From: FEN-1073 sp963780865
GTDB taxonomy: Bacteria > Chloroflexota > Anaerolineae > Anaerolineales > RBG-16-64-43
Direction: 5' to 3'
Length of the DNA: 64,000 bases
Assembly: GCA_963780865.1 (NCBI GenBank)
Contig: CAWADT010000006.1
Coordinates: 87,323 to 151,322 of the forward strand
The notes under the pieces were generated by a model. It ran no database searches, was not told the origin of the DNA, and was given only the letters and a program-made list of their open reading frames with translations. Made by a program: the position numbers and the translations under genes. Positions 8,078-17,975 of the stretch are shown here, piece by piece (the first letter of the stretch is position 1; every line of letters begins with the position of its first letter).

Positions 8078-8989
8078 ATGAAAATTGGCGTACTCATCAC
8101 CCGCCTCCGGGTTGAGGAGAAATGGCTGTTCGAGGCGCTGGAAAAACGCGGGATGGACTACGAGAAGATCGACGACCGCGAGGTAAAATTCAACCTGGAC
8201 CATCCCGGCGAGTGGGATTCCTATTCGGTCATCCTCGAACGCAGCCTCTCCTACGGCCGCGGATTGTACGCGTGCAAAATTCTTAACGGCTGGGGCATTC
8301 CGACGGTCAACACCTCGGCGGTGGAAGATACCTGCGGCGATAAACTGTGGACCTCCGCCGCGCTTAAATTCGCGGGCGTGCCGCAGCCGGAGGTGCGCGT
8401 GGCGTTCACCCCGGAAAGCGCGCTGGGGGCGATCGAGGAGATGGGGTATCCGGTGGTGCTCAAACCGGTCATTGGTTCGTGGGGGAGGATGGTCTCGAAG
8501 ATCAACGACCGCGATGCGGCCGAAGCGATCCTCGAGCATCGCGAGGTGCTCGGGAACTACCAGCAGAATATCTTTTACATTCAGGAATACATCCACAAAC
8601 CCGGCCGCGACATCCGCGCGTTTGTCGTCGGGGATAAAACCATCGCCGCGATCTACCGCACCTCGGAACACTGGATCACCAACACGGCGCGCGGCGGACA
8701 GGGATCCGCCTGCGAGGTGACCCCGGAACTGGATAAAATTTGCGTCGACGCGGCCCGGGCGGTGGGCGGCGGAGTGCTCGCGGTCGATATTCTCGAGGAC
8801 CCCAAGCGCGGGTACCTCGTCAACGAGGTCAACCACACGATGGAGTTCCATACCTCGGTCCCCGCCACCGGGATCGACATTCCGGGTTTCGTCATCGATT
8901 ACACGATCGAGGTCGGGAAGAAAAAGGATGAATTCCGCGCGAAGTACCATCCCGTCCCGCACGCGTCGATCCTGGAGATTCTGCGATGA
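8078..8989 (+). CDS. lysX: LysW-alpha-aminoadipate / glutamate ligase (LysX/ArgX)
   Basis: A 303-residue ATP-grasp enzyme that attaches the amino group of alpha-aminoadipate or glutamate to the C-terminal Glu of LysW. It shows MKIGVLITRLRVEEK at the start, an ATP-grasp B-domain segment YPVVLKPVIGSWGR (about residues 127-140) and the metal-binding end segment LVNEVNHTMEFH (about 246). An upstream GGGAGG supports the ATG at 8078. The end overlaps the next gene by ATGA. Both homocitrate-pathway and arginine genes are near, so substrate choice (aminoadipate, glutamate or both) cannot be settled from motifs alone. Confidence 0.93.
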   Translation: MKIGVLITRLRVEEKWLFEALEKRGMDYEKIDDREVKFNLDHPGEWDSYSVILERSLSYGRGLYACKILNGWGIPTVNTSAVEDTCGDKLWTSAALKFAGVPQPEVRVAFTPESALGAIEEMGYPVVLKPVIGSWGRMVSKINDRDAAEAILEHREVLGNYQQNIFYIQEYIHKPGRDIRAFVVGDKTIAAIYRTSEHWITNTARGGQGSACEVTPELDKICVDAARAVGGGVLAVDILEDPKRGYLVNEVNHTMEFHTSVPATGIDIPGFVIDYTIEVGKKKDEFRAKYHPVPHASILEILR

Positions 8990-10029
8990 GCGGGGCGACG
9001 AAAGTTTCCATTGTCGGCGCGTCCGGATATACCGGCGGCGAATTGTTGCGGTTGTTGCTTGGACATCCGGGGGTGGAAGTCATCCAAGCCACCTCCGAGC
9101 GGCACGTGGGCGAATATATCTATTCGGCCCACCCGCAATTGCGCAAACGGACGGCGATGCAATTCGTCTCGCGCCAAACGCTGCAACCGTGCGATGTGCT
9201 GTTCCTCGCGCTTCCGCACGGCGAGGCGCAAAAAGAAATCGATCATTACGCTTCGCTCGCGGGAAAGCTCGTCGACCTTTCGGCGGATTTCCGCCTGAAG
9301 GATCCGGCGCTCTATAAAAAATGGTACGGGCACGACCACGAAGCGCCGCAGTGGGTGGAAAAGTTTGTGTACGGGCTGCCGGAATTGCACCGTGCGGAAA
9401 TGCGGACGGCATCCTACATCAGCGGGGTGGGATGCAACGCCACGGCGGCCAATCTGGCGCTCATTCCCCTGGTGAAGCACGGCCTGATCAATACGGACAA
9501 ACCCGTGATCGTCGAGGTGAAGGTGGGTTCCTCCGAAGCCGGCGCCAGCCCCAACCCCGGCTCGCACCATCCGGAACGGGCGGGCGTGATCCGCACCTAC
9601 GCGCCCTCCGGGCACCGGCACACGGCCGAAGTGATCCAGGAAACGGGGTTGACCGATGTACATCTGACGATCACCTCGGTCGATCTGGTGCGCGGGGCGC
9701 TCGCCGCGGTCCACTCTTTTGCCAAGCCCGGCGTGACCGAAAAAGACTTATGGCGCGCCTATCGCGCCTTCGCCAAGGAAGAACCCTTCATCCGCATCGT
9801 GAAAGAAAAGACCGGCGTGCACCGCGTTCCGGATCCCAAGATCCTGGCCGGCAGCAATTACGCCGACGTGGGGTTTGAACTCGATCCGGATACGGGGCGG
9901 ATCGTGGCCATGGCGGCGATCGATAATTTGATGAAGGGCGCCTCCGGTTCGGCGGTCCAGGCGATGAACGTAATGATGGGCTGGGACGAAACCATGGGGC
10001 TCGAATTCGGCGGATTGCATCCGATTTAA
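8986..10029 (+). CDS. lysY: LysW-gamma-L-alpha-aminoadipyl/glutamyl-6-phosphate reductase
   Basis: An ArgC-family NADPH-dependent reductase that turns the acyl-phosphate on LysW into the semialdehyde. The 347-residue protein has the nucleotide-binding start VSIVGASGYTGGELLRLL and the active-site cysteine in YISGVGCNATAANL (about residue 150). A long C-terminal domain contains GSSEAGASPNPGSHHPER, typical of the LysY branch rather than stand-alone ArgC. It overlaps lysX by four bases. Together with lysZ it would act on LysW-bound substrates. Confidence 0.94.
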   Translation: MSGATKVSIVGASGYTGGELLRLLLGHPGVEVIQATSERHVGEYIYSAHPQLRKRTAMQFVSRQTLQPCDVLFLALPHGEAQKEIDHYASLAGKLVDLSADFRLKDPALYKKWYGHDHEAPQWVEKFVYGLPELHRAEMRTASYISGVGCNATAANLALIPLVKHGLINTDKPVIVEVKVGSSEAGASPNPGSHHPERAGVIRTYAPSGHRHTAEVIQETGLTDVHLTITSVDLVRGALAAVHSFAKPGVTEKDLWRAYRAFAKEEPFIRIVKEKTGVHRVPDPKILAGSNYADVGFELDPDTGRIVAMAAIDNLMKGASGSAVQAMNVMMGWDETMGLEFGGLHPI

Positions 10030-10065
10030 TTAGCCATCCTTTCCGCCTCTCCCGGCCTTCGGCCA

Positions 10066-10104
10066 CCCTCTCCCCCTTCCCGTATCACGGGAAGGGGGAG
10101 AGGG
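10066..10104. repeat. Long perfect hairpin repeat, copy 1 (TATCA loop)
   Basis: Perfect 17-bp arms CCCTCTCCCCCTTCCCG/CGGGAAGGGGGAGAGGG with loop TATCA, between lysY and lysZ. Near-identical architecture recurs at 15375, 35457 and 51575. Confidence 0.8.
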
Positions 10105-10163
10105 GAAATCCTCGCGTAGCGAGGATGGGGTGTGGGGGATGGGATGGTGAAAGGAAATCTTTC

Positions 10164-10967
10164 ATGCTTGTCGTGAAAATCGGCGGCGCGGCCGGAAACA
10201 ACATGGACACCGTCTGCGAGGATCTGGCGGCGCTGGTAAAACAGGGACAGCAGGTCGTCCTGGTCCACGGCGGTTCCGACGAAACGAACGCGATGTCGGA
10301 GAAGCTCGGGCATCCCCCGAAGTTCATCACTTCCCCTTCGGGATTTTCCTCGCGCTACACCGACCGCGAGACGCTGGAAATCTTCGCCATGGTCACTTCC
10401 GGCAAGATCAACACGCTGCTGGTCGAGCGCTTGCAGCAGCTCGGCGTCAACGCGTTCGGCCTTTCCGGGGTGGACGGGCGGCTGATGGAAGCCAAACGCA
10501 AAGAGGCGGTGCGCGCGATGGAAAACGGGCGCGTGCGCCTGCTGCACGACGATCACACCGGCACGATCCAGACGGTCAATGAGGCCTTGCTGCGGATGCT
10601 TCTGGAGGCGGGTCTCACGCCGGTGGTTGCGCCGCTGGCCATCTCGCCCGAAGGCGTGGCGCTGAATGTGGACGCGGACCGCGCGGCGGCGATGATCGCC
10701 GGCGCGATCCGCGCCGAGAGTTTGGTTATCCTCACCAACGTCCCGGGACTTATGCGCCGCTTCCCCGACGAGAATACGCTCCTCCCCAAAATCGAACGGG
10801 CCAAACTCGAAGAGGCGCTGGAGTTCGCCGAGGGGCGGATGAAGAAGAAGGTGCTGGGGGCGAGCGAGGCGCTCCGGCAGGGAGTGGAACGGGTAATCTT
10901 CGCCGATAGCCGTGTGCCCTCGCCCGTGAGTTCGGCCCTGGCCGGAAAAGGAACGGTCATCGCGTGA
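10164..10967 (+). CDS. lysZ: LysW-alpha-aminoadipate/glutamate kinase
   Basis: Phosphorylates the side-chain carboxylate of the LysW-bound amino acid, and belongs to the amino-acid kinase family with ArgB. The 267-residue protein starts MLVVKIGGAAGNNM, with the KIGG phosphate loop. It carries VVLVHGGSDETNAM (about 37), TSGKINTLLVERL, LNVDADRAAAMIAGAI (about 168) and LTNVPGLM. The ATG at 10164 has GAAAGGAAA upstream. It lies 134 bases after lysY, with a hairpin repeat between, and overlaps carA as GTGA. Confidence 0.94.
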   Translation: MLVVKIGGAAGNNMDTVCEDLAALVKQGQQVVLVHGGSDETNAMSEKLGHPPKFITSPSGFSSRYTDRETLEIFAMVTSGKINTLLVERLQQLGVNAFGLSGVDGRLMEAKRKEAVRAMENGRVRLLHDDHTGTIQTVNEALLRMLLEAGLTPVVAPLAISPEGVALNVDADRAAAMIAGAIRAESLVILTNVPGLMRRFPDENTLLPKIERAKLEEALEFAEGRMKKKVLGASEALRQGVERVIFADSRVPSPVSSALAGKGTVIA

Positions 10968-12094
10968 GCCGGGCCACGCTCGTCCTCGAAGACGGAACGA
11001 TCCTCGCCGGAACGGGTTTTGGCGCGGAAACCGACGCCGTCTTCGAACTGGTGTTCAACACCAGCATGACCGGCTATCAGGAGATTCTCACCGATCCCTC
11101 TTACCGCGGCCAGGGCGTGCTGTTCACCTGCCCGCATATCGGCAACGTGGGCGTCAACCGCGAAGATTACGAATCCGAAGGCCCGCAAATTTCCGCCGCG
11201 GTCGTGCGCGCGCTCAGCCCGGTCGTCTCCAACTGGCGGGCCGAGCAGCCGCTGGCGGACTGGTTTTCCGCGCACAACGTTCCGGGGATCAGCGGGGTGG
11301 ACACGCGCTTCCTGACCCGCCGGCTGCGCGACGGCGGGACGCAAAAGGCGGCGATTTCCACGAAGGGGACGGATGCCGCTAAGCTTGTCGAAATGGCCCG
11401 GTCCTGGCCGGGGCTGGACGGGCGGGACACGGTCGGCGAGGTGGCCTGCGCCCACAGCTACGTCTGGGAAGGCGATCCGGGCAGCCGCTGGGTGGAAACC
11501 CATCCCGCCGGCGCGCTGAAGGGAAAGCACATCGTCGTCTATGATTTCGGGATCAAACGCAACATCCTGCGGCACTTGCGCGCCGAGGGCGCCAAGGTGA
11601 CCGTCCTGCCCGCGTACGCGCCGGCCAAGGAAGCCTTCGCGCTTCGGCCCGACGGCATCTTCCTTTCCAACGGGCCCGGCGATCCGCGCGGGTTGCCGAA
11701 AATCGTTGCGACGGTAAAAGATATCCTCGACAGCAAAATCCCGACCCTCGGCATCTGCCTCGGGCATCAATTGGTCGGTCTCGCGCTCGGCGGCCGAATC
11801 AGCAAACTAAAATTTGGGCACCACGGCGGCAACCATCCCGTCCGCGACATGCGCAGCGGCGCGGTCTGGATCACCGCGCAAAACCACAACTACGTCGTCG
11901 AGAGCGACAGCTTGCCCAAGGGCGAAGCGGAGATCACGCTGCTATCGCTCAATGACGGCTCGGTGGAAGGGCTGCGCCTGAACAAGCGGCCGGCGTTCTG
12001 CGTCCAATTCCATCCGGAAGCCTCCCCCGGACCGCACGACGCGCAGGGAGTGTTCGGCCAGTTCTTTGCGCTGGTGGCGAAAGGCGGCTGGTAA
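10964..12094 (+). CDS. carA: Carbamoyl-phosphate synthase small subunit
   Basis: The glutaminase subunit that supplies ammonia to CarB. The 376-residue protein has the N-terminal CPSase domain (FELVFNTSMTGYQEILTDPS) and a class I glutamine amidotransferase domain. The nucleophilic Cys is in LGICLGHQ (about residue 266) and the His/Glu pair in FHPEASPGPHD (about 350). The GTG start overlaps the lysZ stop by four bases, and its TAA shares a base with the carB ATG. Carbamoyl phosphate feeds both arginine (with argG/argH here) and pyrimidines; its place inside the lysine/arginine block favours arginine supply. Confidence 0.97.
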   Translation: MSRATLVLEDGTILAGTGFGAETDAVFELVFNTSMTGYQEILTDPSYRGQGVLFTCPHIGNVGVNREDYESEGPQISAAVVRALSPVVSNWRAEQPLADWFSAHNVPGISGVDTRFLTRRLRDGGTQKAAISTKGTDAAKLVEMARSWPGLDGRDTVGEVACAHSYVWEGDPGSRWVETHPAGALKGKHIVVYDFGIKRNILRHLRAEGAKVTVLPAYAPAKEAFALRPDGIFLSNGPGDPRGLPKIVATVKDILDSKIPTLGICLGHQLVGLALGGRISKLKFGHHGGNHPVRDMRSGAVWITAQNHNYVVESDSLPKGEAEITLLSLNDGSVEGLRLNKRPAFCVQFHPEASPGPHDAQGVFGQFFALVAKGGW

Positions 12095-15000
12095 TGCCCA
12101 AGCGGACCGACATTCAATCGATCCTGGTGGTGGGTTCCGGCCCGATCGTCATTGGCCAGGCGGCCGAGTTCGATTATTCCGGCACGCAGGCGATCAAAGC
12201 GCTGCGGGCCGAAGGCTACCGCGTGATCCTGGTCAATTCCAATCCGGCCACGATCATGACCGACCCGGATCTGGCGGATGCCACCTATATCGAACCGCTG
12301 ACTCCGGATGCGCTCGAAGGGATCATCGCCCAGGAGAAGCCGGACGCGCTGCTGCCCACCGTCGGCGGGCAAACCGGATTGAACATGGCCCTCGCGCTTT
12401 CGCAGCGCGGCACGCTGCAGAAGTACAACGTCCAGCTGATCGGCGCCCAACTGCGTTCCATTGAACTCGCGGAGGATCGGCTGCAGTTCAACCAGGCGAT
12501 GCGCGCGCACGGCATTCCAGTTCCAATCGGCGGGCCGGCTCACAACCTGCCAGAAGCGCAAGAACTGACAAAAGCCACCGGTTATCCGGTGCTGGTGCGC
12601 GCCTCCTTCGCGCTCGGGGGAACCGGCGCTTCGTGGGTGCATAGTGCCGATGAGCTTCCCGAGGCGGTGCGCAAGGCGATCGCCGTTTCGCCGATCGGCC
12701 AGGCCTGGCTCGAGCAATCGGTGCTGGGCTGGAAGGAGTTCGAGCTGGAAGTGATGCGCGACCGCGCCGACAACTTCGTCGTGGTGTGCTCGATCGAGAA
12801 CCTCGATCCGATGGGCGTGCACACCGGCGACAGCATCACCGTCGCGCCGGCCCAAACCCTCACCGACCGCGAATATCAAATTCTGCGCGACATGGCGCGG
12901 CGGGTGATGAGCGCGGTGGAAATCGAAACCGGCGGCTCCAACGTCCAGTTTGCGGTCAATCCCGAGAACGGGGAGACGCTCGTGATCGAGATGAACCCGC
13001 GCGTCTCGCGCTCGTCGGCCCTTGCCTCCAAGGCGACCGGTTTTCCGATTGCGAAAGTCGCCGCGCTGGTGGCGGTGGGATACACGCTCGACGAAATTAC
13101 CAACGACATTACCGCCAAAACCAAAGTCGGGTTTGAGCCTTCGCTGGATTACGTGGTGGTGAAGATTCCGCGTTGGGCGTTCGAAAAATTCCCCGGCGTG
13201 GATCCGACCCTCGGAGCGCAGATGAAATCGGTGGGCGAAGTAATGGCCCTCGGCCGGACGCTGCCCGAGGCGCTCTCCAAAGCGGTGCTTTCGCTGGAAA
13301 ACGGCGTGGATGCGCTCGACGGCTCCGGCCCGAAAAAGACCGGCGCCGAGTTCGAGCGGCCACCCGCGGACATTGAAACGTTGCGCATTCCCACGTCCAA
13401 GCGGCTCTTCGAAGTGTACCGGGCCGTGCGGGCGGGAATCGATCTGCACAAGGTTGCCGAGCTAACCGGGATGGATTTTTGGTTCCTGGATCAGATGAGA
13501 CTGATTGCCGATCTCGAGCGGGAGGTGTCTGCCTTTGAGCTAAATACTCTCCCAGCGGATTTCCTGCGCACCGCGAAGCAATTCGGCCTGGCGGACAGCA
13601 GGCTGGCCCGGCTGCTAGCTAAACCGGGGAACGAGCCGGCGGCGAAGGAAATCCGCGCGCGCCGGATCGCGCTCGGCATCCGGCCGACCTTCCTGCGGGT
13701 GGACACCTGCGCCGCGGAATTCGAAGCGCAGACGCCTTATCTGTATTCCGCGTATGAAACCGAGGACGAGGCCCGCGTCACGCCGAAACAGAAAGTGATG
13801 ATCCTGGGCAGCGGACCCAACCGCATCGGGCAGGGGATCGAATTCGATTATTGCTGCTGCCAGGCGGTGTTCGCGCTGCGCGAGCTGGGGTATGAGACGA
13901 TCCTGATCAACTGCAACCCGGAGACGGTCTCCACGGACTACGACACGGCCGACCGGCTGTATTTCGAGCCGCTGACGCTCGAGCACGTGCTCAATGTGGT
14001 GGATTGCGAGAAACCCGTCGGCGTCATCGTGCAATTCGGCGGCCAGACTCCGCTGAATCTATCGGCGGATCTGGCGGCGGCGGGCGTGCCCATTTGGGGC
14101 ACGTCGCCCGAGGCGATCGATCTGGCCGAGGACCGGCAGCGCTTTGCCAAGGTGCTGGAAGAGCTTGACATTCCGCAGCCGGAGCACGGCATCGCCTATT
14201 CGATCGAGGAAGTGCGCGGGATCGCGGCGCGGATCGGCTACCCGCTCTTGGTGCGGCCGTCGTTTGTGCTCGGCGGGCGCGCGATGGCGATCGTCGGCAG
14301 CGAATCGCAGTTGGACGGATTCGTCCGCGAGGCGCTCGACGCCGCGCCGGGTGAGCCGCTGCTGGTGGACCGCTTCCTGGAGGACGCCTACGAGGCCGAC
14401 GTTGACGCCATCGCCGACGGCGAACGCACGGTGGTGGCGGCGATCATGCAGCATATCGAAGAAGCCGGCGTGCACTCCGGGGATTCAGCCTGTGTGCTGC
14501 CGCCCTACAAGATCAGCGCGTTCCACCTCAACACCATGCGCGAATACGCCGAGAAGCTCGGCAAGCGGCTGGAGGTGCGCGGGTTGATGAACGTGCAGCT
14601 TGCGATCAAGGACGAGGTGGTCTACGTGCTCGAAGTGAACCCGCGCGCGTCGCGGACGGTTCCGTACGTGAGCAAATCGATCGGGATACCGCTTGCGCGC
14701 CGGGCGGCGCAGATCATGGCCGGTAAAACATTGCGTGAAATGGGCATGATAAAAGAACCGGATGTGGATGGGTTCTTCGTCAAAGAGGCGGTCCTGCCGT
14801 TCCAGAAACTGCCCGGAGCCGACAGCCTGCTCGGGCCGGAGATGCGCTCGACCGGCGAAGTCATGGGCCACGCCAGCCACTTCGGCCACGCGTTTGCCAA
14901 GGCGGAGATGGCCGCCGGCTCGGCGCTGCCCGAGGAGGGCGCGGTTCTGATCAGCGTGAATGATTTTGACAAGGGCGCGGCGCTCAAGGTGGCGCGTGAT

Positions 15001-15348
15001 CTGTACCGGATGGGATTCAAGCTCTATGCCACCCCGGGCACGGCGGCATTTTTCCAGCACGCCGGACTCACGGTCGAATCATCCTTCAAGGTCGGCCAGG
15101 GAACTCCCAACGTGGTGGATTTGATCCGCGGGGGAGAAGTCCAGATGGTGCTCAATACGCCGCTCGGACCGAACGCGCACACCGACGGAAATCTCATCCG
15201 CTCGGCGGCGACGGTGATGAATGTTCCGCTCCTGACCACGCTTTCGGCCGCGGCCGCCGCGGTGGTGGGCATCCGCGCGATGCGCGAGAAGGCGCTACGC
15301 TACCGAAGTTTGCAGGAGCACTTTAAATTGCAGGAAAAAATGCATTGA
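12094..15348 (+). CDS. carB: Carbamoyl-phosphate synthase large subunit
   Basis: Makes carbamoyl phosphate from bicarbonate, ammonia and two ATP. At 1,084 residues it has the full family length. There are two homologous halves, each with a pre-ATP-grasp start (VVGSGPIVIGQAAEFDYSG near 13; ILGSGPNRIGQGIEFDYCC near 570) and an ATP-grasp domain with an ExNPR motif (MNPRVSRSS, VNPRASRTV). A C-terminal MGS-like allosteric domain follows (about 940-1084; KLYATPGTAAFF). The halves are joined by an oligomerisation region around residues 400-550. TAATG links it to carA. Confidence 0.97.
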   Translation: MPKRTDIQSILVVGSGPIVIGQAAEFDYSGTQAIKALRAEGYRVILVNSNPATIMTDPDLADATYIEPLTPDALEGIIAQEKPDALLPTVGGQTGLNMALALSQRGTLQKYNVQLIGAQLRSIELAEDRLQFNQAMRAHGIPVPIGGPAHNLPEAQELTKATGYPVLVRASFALGGTGASWVHSADELPEAVRKAIAVSPIGQAWLEQSVLGWKEFELEVMRDRADNFVVVCSIENLDPMGVHTGDSITVAPAQTLTDREYQILRDMARRVMSAVEIETGGSNVQFAVNPENGETLVIEMNPRVSRSSALASKATGFPIAKVAALVAVGYTLDEITNDITAKTKVGFEPSLDYVVVKIPRWAFEKFPGVDPTLGAQMKSVGEVMALGRTLPEALSKAVLSLENGVDALDGSGPKKTGAEFERPPADIETLRIPTSKRLFEVYRAVRAGIDLHKVAELTGMDFWFLDQMRLIADLEREVSAFELNTLPADFLRTAKQFGLADSRLARLLAKPGNEPAAKEIRARRIALGIRPTFLRVDTCAAEFEAQTPYLYSAYETEDEARVTPKQKVMILGSGPNRIGQGIEFDYCCCQAVFALRELGYETILINCNPETVSTDYDTADRLYFEPLTLEHVLNVVDCEKPVGVIVQFGGQTPLNLSADLAAAGVPIWGTSPEAIDLAEDRQRFAKVLEELDIPQPEHGIAYSIEEVRGIAARIGYPLLVRPSFVLGGRAMAIVGSESQLDGFVREALDAAPGEPLLVDRFLEDAYEADVDAIADGERTVVAAIMQHIEEAGVHSGDSACVLPPYKISAFHLNTMREYAEKLGKRLEVRGLMNVQLAIKDEVVYVLEVNPRASRTVPYVSKSIGIPLARRAAQIMAGKTLREMGMIKEPDVDGFFVKEAVLPFQKLPGADSLLGPEMRSTGEVMGHASHFGHAFAKAEMAAGSALPEEGAVLISVNDFDKGAALKVARDLYRMGFKLYATPGTAAFFQHAGLTVESSFKVGQGTPNVVDLIRGGEVQMVLNTPLGPNAHTDGNLIRSAATVMNVPLLTTLSAAAAAVVGIRAMREKALRYRSLQEHFKLQEKMH

Positions 15349-15374
15349 ACCCAACCTTTCCTCATCACCCCTGT

Positions 15375-15415
15375 CCCCTCTTCCCCTTCCCATATCATGG
15401 GAAGGGGAAGAGGGG
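15375..15415. repeat. Long perfect hairpin repeat, copy 2 (TATCA loop)
   Basis: Arms CCCCTCTTCCCCTTCCCA/TGGGAAGGGGAAGAGGGG (18 bp, perfect) with loop TATCA, between carB and lysJ. The loop is the same as in the copy at 10066 while the arms differ by compensated changes. Confidence 0.8.
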
Positions 15416-15484
15416 TGCCGGAGCCTCGGTGAAATTCCGAGGCGAAGGCGGGGAGAAGGGGAAAGGATGGTAAGCGAGGTTCCT

Positions 15485-16666
15485 ATGACCAATACCATCG
15501 AACTCGAAAATAAATACACCTCGGGCCTTTATGTTAAGCGGCCGCTCGCCTTGGTGCGCGGGCAAGGGGCGCTGGTGTGGGATGAGAACGGGCGCGAGTA
15601 TGTCGATTGCGTCGCCGGGCAAGGCTCGGCCAATCTCGGCCACTGCCACCCGGCCGTAGTCAAGGCGATCACGGAACAGGCGCAGATGCTGATGGCCTGC
15701 ACCGAGATGTTTTACTTCGCCAAGCGCGCCGAACTGCAGGCCAGGCTTGTGGAAGCGGCCGGCGGAGACATTAACCGCGTATTCCTGTGCAACTCCGGAA
15801 CCGAGGCGGTGGAGGGCGCGCTCAAGCTTGCCCGCTACTCCACCGGCCGGACGGATTTCATTGCGGCCAAGCGCGGTTTTCACGGCCGGACGATGGGCGC
15901 GCTTTCAGCCACCTGGAATAAAAAATACCGGGATCCGTTTCAGCCGCTGGTTCCGGGCTTCCGGCATGTGACCTACAACAATCTGGAAGAGCTGGCCGCC
16001 GCCGTGGATGAAACAACGGCCGGCGTCATTCTGGAGGTGGTGCAAGCCGAAGGCGGCGTCTACCCGGGCACGCCCGAGTTCTTGCGCGGAGCCGAGGAAA
16101 TCTGCCGCGCCAGGGGCGCGCTGCTGATCCTCGACGAAGTGCAAACCGGTTTCGGACGCACCGGCAGGATGTTTGCCTACCAGCATTACGGCCTCCGCCC
16201 GGATTTCGTGGCGCTGGCCAAATCGATCGGCGGCGGAATTCCGATGGGCGCGATTCTCATCGGCGACCGCGTCCGGACGCTCGAGCCCGCCCTCCACGCC
16301 AACACCTTCGGCGGAAACCCGGTCACCAGCGCGGCGGCGGTGGCGGCCATGGACGTCTATGAAGAGGAACGGATCCCGGAGAAGGCCGCCGAATTGGGGA
16401 CGTACCTGATGGCGAAGCTCCGGTCCATTTCCTCGCCGCTCGTGCGCGAGGTGAGGGGCTTGGGTCTGATCGTGGGAATTGAAATCAAACAGAAAGTGGC
16501 GCCCTACATCGCCGCGCTGGCCGAGCACGGCGTGCTGGCCCTGCCGGCCGGGATCAACGTGATCCGGCTGCTTCCCCCGCTGGTGATCACCCGCGCGCAG
16601 CTTGACCGCGTGGTAGAACAGCTTTCGATCGTGCTCGCCAAACCGATGATTGAGGAGGAGGCCTAG
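15485..16666 (+). CDS. lysJ: LysW-gamma-L-lysine / ornithine aminotransferase
   Basis: A class III PLP aminotransferase of the ArgD/LysJ group that aminates the LysW-bound semialdehyde. About 393 residues, with LENKYTSGLYVKRPLALVRG at the start, FLCNSGTEAVEGALKLAR (about 99), LLILDEVQTGFGRTG (the PLP Asp/Gln region, about 213) and the Schiff-base lysine in FVALAKSIGGGIPMG (about 246). HANTFGGNP follows. An alternative ATG at 15467 has an AAGGGG site; the ATG at 15485 has GAGG five bases upstream, so the start is uncertain by six codons. It lies between carB and homocitrate synthase. Confidence 0.93.
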   Translation: MTNTIELENKYTSGLYVKRPLALVRGQGALVWDENGREYVDCVAGQGSANLGHCHPAVVKAITEQAQMLMACTEMFYFAKRAELQARLVEAAGGDINRVFLCNSGTEAVEGALKLARYSTGRTDFIAAKRGFHGRTMGALSATWNKKYRDPFQPLVPGFRHVTYNNLEELAAAVDETTAGVILEVVQAEGGVYPGTPEFLRGAEEICRARGALLILDEVQTGFGRTGRMFAYQHYGLRPDFVALAKSIGGGIPMGAILIGDRVRTLEPALHANTFGGNPVTSAAAVAAMDVYEEERIPEKAAELGTYLMAKLRSISSPLVREVRGLGLIVGIEIKQKVAPYIAALAEHGVLALPAGINVIRLLPPLVITRAQLDRVVEQLSIVLAKPMIEEEA

Positions 16667-16670
16667 CCTC

Positions 16671-17975
16671 ATGAACGCCGCGGAAAATCCAGACCGTTAC
16701 CATCAATACCGGCCCCGCCCGATGGAAGTGATCGACACCACGCTGCGCGAGGGCCAGCAGACTTCGCTGCTGCACGACCACCACAAATACTTCTTCACCG
16801 AACGCGACAAGGTCGAACTTGTCCGCGCGCTGATTCTTTACGGCGTGAAATTCATCGAGATGTTCTCTCCCGTCGTCAGTCCGCAGGAGCGGGAGGACTT
16901 GAAGGCCATTCAACAGACGCGCGACGAGTTGATCATCCAGAAGGGGTACACCTTCCTCCTGGCGCACGTCCGCTGCCATCCCGCCGACGTCGAGGCGGCG
17001 ATCCACGCCGGATTCGACGGGCTGAACATTTATATCGGCACCTCCCCGCAATCCCGCGTTTTCTCCACCGGAAAGGACCTGGCCGATATCAGCAGTTCGG
17101 CGCGCACCCTGCTGGAAGACTTGCGCCGCAACCATCCCAACCTGATCCTGCGCTTCAGCGGCGAGGACACCTTCCGCACGCGGATGGAGGATCAATTCCA
17201 GGTGTACGACCAGGTGGCGTCGCTGGTGGACCGGCTCGGGCTGCCCGACACCGTCGGGGTCGCGGTGCCGGCGGTGGTCCGCGAGCGCATCCGCGCCTTG
17301 CGCGAACGATACCCGGTTACCGAATTCGAGGTCCACTTCCACGACGACCGGGGGTTCGCCTTGGCCAATACGCTCGAAGCCATCCGCGAGGGAGTGCGCT
17401 ACGTCAATACCACCCTGCTGGGAATCGGCGAGCGGTCGGGAATCACTTCGATGACCGCGCTTGCGTTCAACCTGTACCTCGATCAGAAATACGATTTGCT
17501 CGAAGGCTACCATCTGCGCGGTTCCTATCCGGTGAACGTCCTGGCGGCCGATAAACTGCGGATGCTGGTTCCGCCCAAGGAACCCATCTCCCTCACCAAC
17601 CGGACCCACACCGCCGGCGTGCACCAGGGGGCGATCCTGAACGACGCCGCCACCTATGAAGCTCATCCGCTGGACGTGTTCGGGGTGAGCGAACGGGACA
17701 TCCTGCTGGGACCGCTATCCGGTTGGAATACCATCCACTATTTCCTCAAGGAAATCCATTACTTCCGGCTGGACGAATCGACGGCCCGCGACATTACCGC
17801 GCGGTTCAAGGAACGCGTCTACCAGATCGACGCCGATCAATCCCCGGCGCAGTTGCTGCTGAGCATTGCCACCGAGGAATACCGGCTGCCCAAACTCCTG
17901 CTGCCGGAATCGGCCCGCAAGCAAATCGTCCAGCGGCTCGACGAGGAAGTTCCTCCCAAGGAGCAGGTGAAGTGA
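16671..17975 (+). CDS. Homocitrate synthase-like DRE-TIM metallolyase
   Basis: Condenses acetyl-CoA with 2-oxoglutarate to homocitrate, the first committed step of the alpha-aminoadipate lysine route. The 434-residue protein has a TIM-barrel metallolyase start EVIDTTLREGQQTS (about residue 17). It also has metal-ligand and signature segments FEVHFHDDRGFALANTLEA (about 220) and LGIGERSGIT, and TNRTHTAGVHQGAILN (about 310). LeuA and citramalate synthase are the alternatives; the adjacent homoaconitase and LysW genes favour homocitrate synthase. The ATG at 16671 follows a GGAGGAGG site. Its stop overlaps the next start as GTGA. Confidence 0.88.
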   Translation: MNAAENPDRYHQYRPRPMEVIDTTLREGQQTSLLHDHHKYFFTERDKVELVRALILYGVKFIEMFSPVVSPQEREDLKAIQQTRDELIIQKGYTFLLAHVRCHPADVEAAIHAGFDGLNIYIGTSPQSRVFSTGKDLADISSSARTLLEDLRRNHPNLILRFSGEDTFRTRMEDQFQVYDQVASLVDRLGLPDTVGVAVPAVVRERIRALRERYPVTEFEVHFHDDRGFALANTLEAIREGVRYVNTTLLGIGERSGITSMTALAFNLYLDQKYDLLEGYHLRGSYPVNVLAADKLRMLVPPKEPISLTNRTHTAGVHQGAILNDAATYEAHPLDVFGVSERDILLGPLSGWNTIHYFLKEIHYFRLDESTARDITARFKERVYQIDADQSPAQLLLSIATEEYRLPKLLLPESARKQIVQRLDEEVPPKEQVK